Source: Gemmatimonadales bacterium (GTDB lineage Bacteria; Gemmatimonadota; Gemmatimonadetes; Gemmatimonadales; GWC2-71-9). From it: a stretch of 6,092 nucleotides of DNA. Made by a program: the position numbers and the translations under genes. Positions 5,606 through 6,092 of this stretch are shown piece by piece; within the stretch, counting starts at the first letter, position 1, and the number at the start of each line of letters is the position of its first letter. Location of the stretch: assembly GCA_013813675.1 (NCBI GenBank), contig JACCRH010000109.1, positions 1-6,092 of the forward strand, given 5' to 3'. The notes below the pieces were generated by a model. That model was not told where the DNA came from and ran no database searches. It saw nothing but the letters and a program-made list of their open reading frames with translations.

Positions 5606-6092
5606 GCACCGATCTGCATCGTCTCTTCGACGGGCTGGACACCAAGAGCCTGGACCGCCTCGCCACCCGGCGGGAGACGGTTCTCGCCGGTGGGCGGGTG
5701 GCCGCCGCGCTCGCGATAAGTGCGGTACCCTTAGGGCTTGCCGCGATCACCAAGGAGGCCCACGCCGCCTCGGCCCTGCCCGGTCCGGTGGTTCGAGTGC
5801 TCAATTTTGCCCTGACCCTCGAATACCTGGAGGCAAGCTTCTACAACTGGGGAATCCGCCAAGGGGTCATCCCCGGCGGCAAGGATCTCCGCATCTTCCG
5901 GACTATTCAGGACCACGAGAATGCCCACGTCGCCTTCCTCAAGCGCACCCTCGGCGGCCAGGCGATCGCCAAACCGCAGTTCGACTTCACCGCCGGCGGG
6001 GCGATTCCCAATCCGGGCAAGGATTACGAGGTCTTCAAAATTCTAGCGCAGGGATTCGAGGATGCCGGGGTGCGGGCCTACAAGGGCCAGTT
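5602..6092 (+). CDS. Second Tat-exported ferritin-like protein (5' part, partial)
   Basis: The reading frame opens at ATG 5602, overlapping the previous stop (TGA 5603-5605), and is still open at the window's end after 163 residues. A strong GGAGGAG (5587-5593) lies eight bases before the start, inside the upstream gene. The N-terminus carries a Tat-like signal: TRRETVLAGG (22-30), a hydrophobic core ALAISAVPLGLAA (37-49), and a likely signal-peptidase site near AHAAS (53-57). There is no lipobox cysteine, so the mature protein should be soluble outside the cytoplasm. The ferritin-like bundle follows: Glu74/Glu77 in TLEYLEASFYNWG, Glu106/His109 in QDHENAHVAFL, and Glu153 in GFEDAGVRAY. The last Glu/His helix lies beyond the window. 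It is a diverged paralogue of its upstream neighbour; the two may form a mixed complex, with the lipoprotein as membrane anchor (inference). Confidence 0.88.
   Translation, partial: MSTDLHRLFDGLDTKSLDRLATRRETVLAGGRVAAALAISAVPLGLAAITKEAHAASALPGPVVRVLNFALTLEYLEASFYNWGIRQGVIPGGKDLRIFRTIQDHENAHVAFLKRTLGGQAIAKPQFDFTAGGAIPNPGKDYEVFKILAQGFEDAGVRAYKGQ

Noticed and set aside
1..6092. CRISPR arrays, tRNA or rRNA genes, insertion sequences, toxin-antitoxin pairs or phage-defence clusters.
   Set aside because: I found no regularly spaced repeats, cloverleaf-like sequence, transposase motifs or terminal repeats; Uma2 is the only nuclease-like gene and it has no partner.

Overview
The window is a GC-rich bacterial chromosome segment. 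The mix of genes suggests Gemmatimonadota or a similar soil or sediment lineage: an RpoC with a proline/glutamate-rich tail, a bacterial GlnRS, a solitary Uma2 nuclease, a WD40-like (PD40) propeller remnant and a pair of Tat-exported ferritin-like proteins. This placement is an inference from gene content; no rRNA or other decisive marker is present.

Layout. 1-314 is the 3' end of rpoC (+). 315-443 is a spacer with a CTGAGCGAAGC-type intergenic motif and a hairpin. 444-917 is a MaoC-type hotdog dehydratase gene (+). 918-2270 is an accessory stretch: the 3' stump of a DinB-family gene (-, about 939-1145), a complete Uma2-family (DUF820) nuclease gene (+, 1370-1921), a perfect 14-bp hairpin (1983-2014), and the frameshifted 3' stump of a PD40 propeller protein (+, about 2016-2238). 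2271-3992 is a complete glnS gene (+). 4026-4322 is a small NIPSNAP-like gene (-). Behind its start, 4369 to about 4667 holds a decayed minus-strand coding region of unknown family. 4841-5605 and 5602-beyond 6092 are two overlapping genes (+) for exported ferritin-like proteins; the second runs off the window.

How they work together. The core genes (rpoC for transcription, glnS for translation) are housekeeping and have no visible functional link to the genes between them. The only clear functional unit is the ferritin-like pair: translationally coupled, both with N-terminal Tat-type signals, one predicted to be a lipoprotein and the other a soluble periplasmic protein.

Novelty. I do not see a convincing undescribed multi-gene system. 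The most informative signals are the three gene remnants, which show that the rpoC-glnS interval and the region after glnS have undergone gene loss or rearrangement, and the differently anchored ferritin-like pair.
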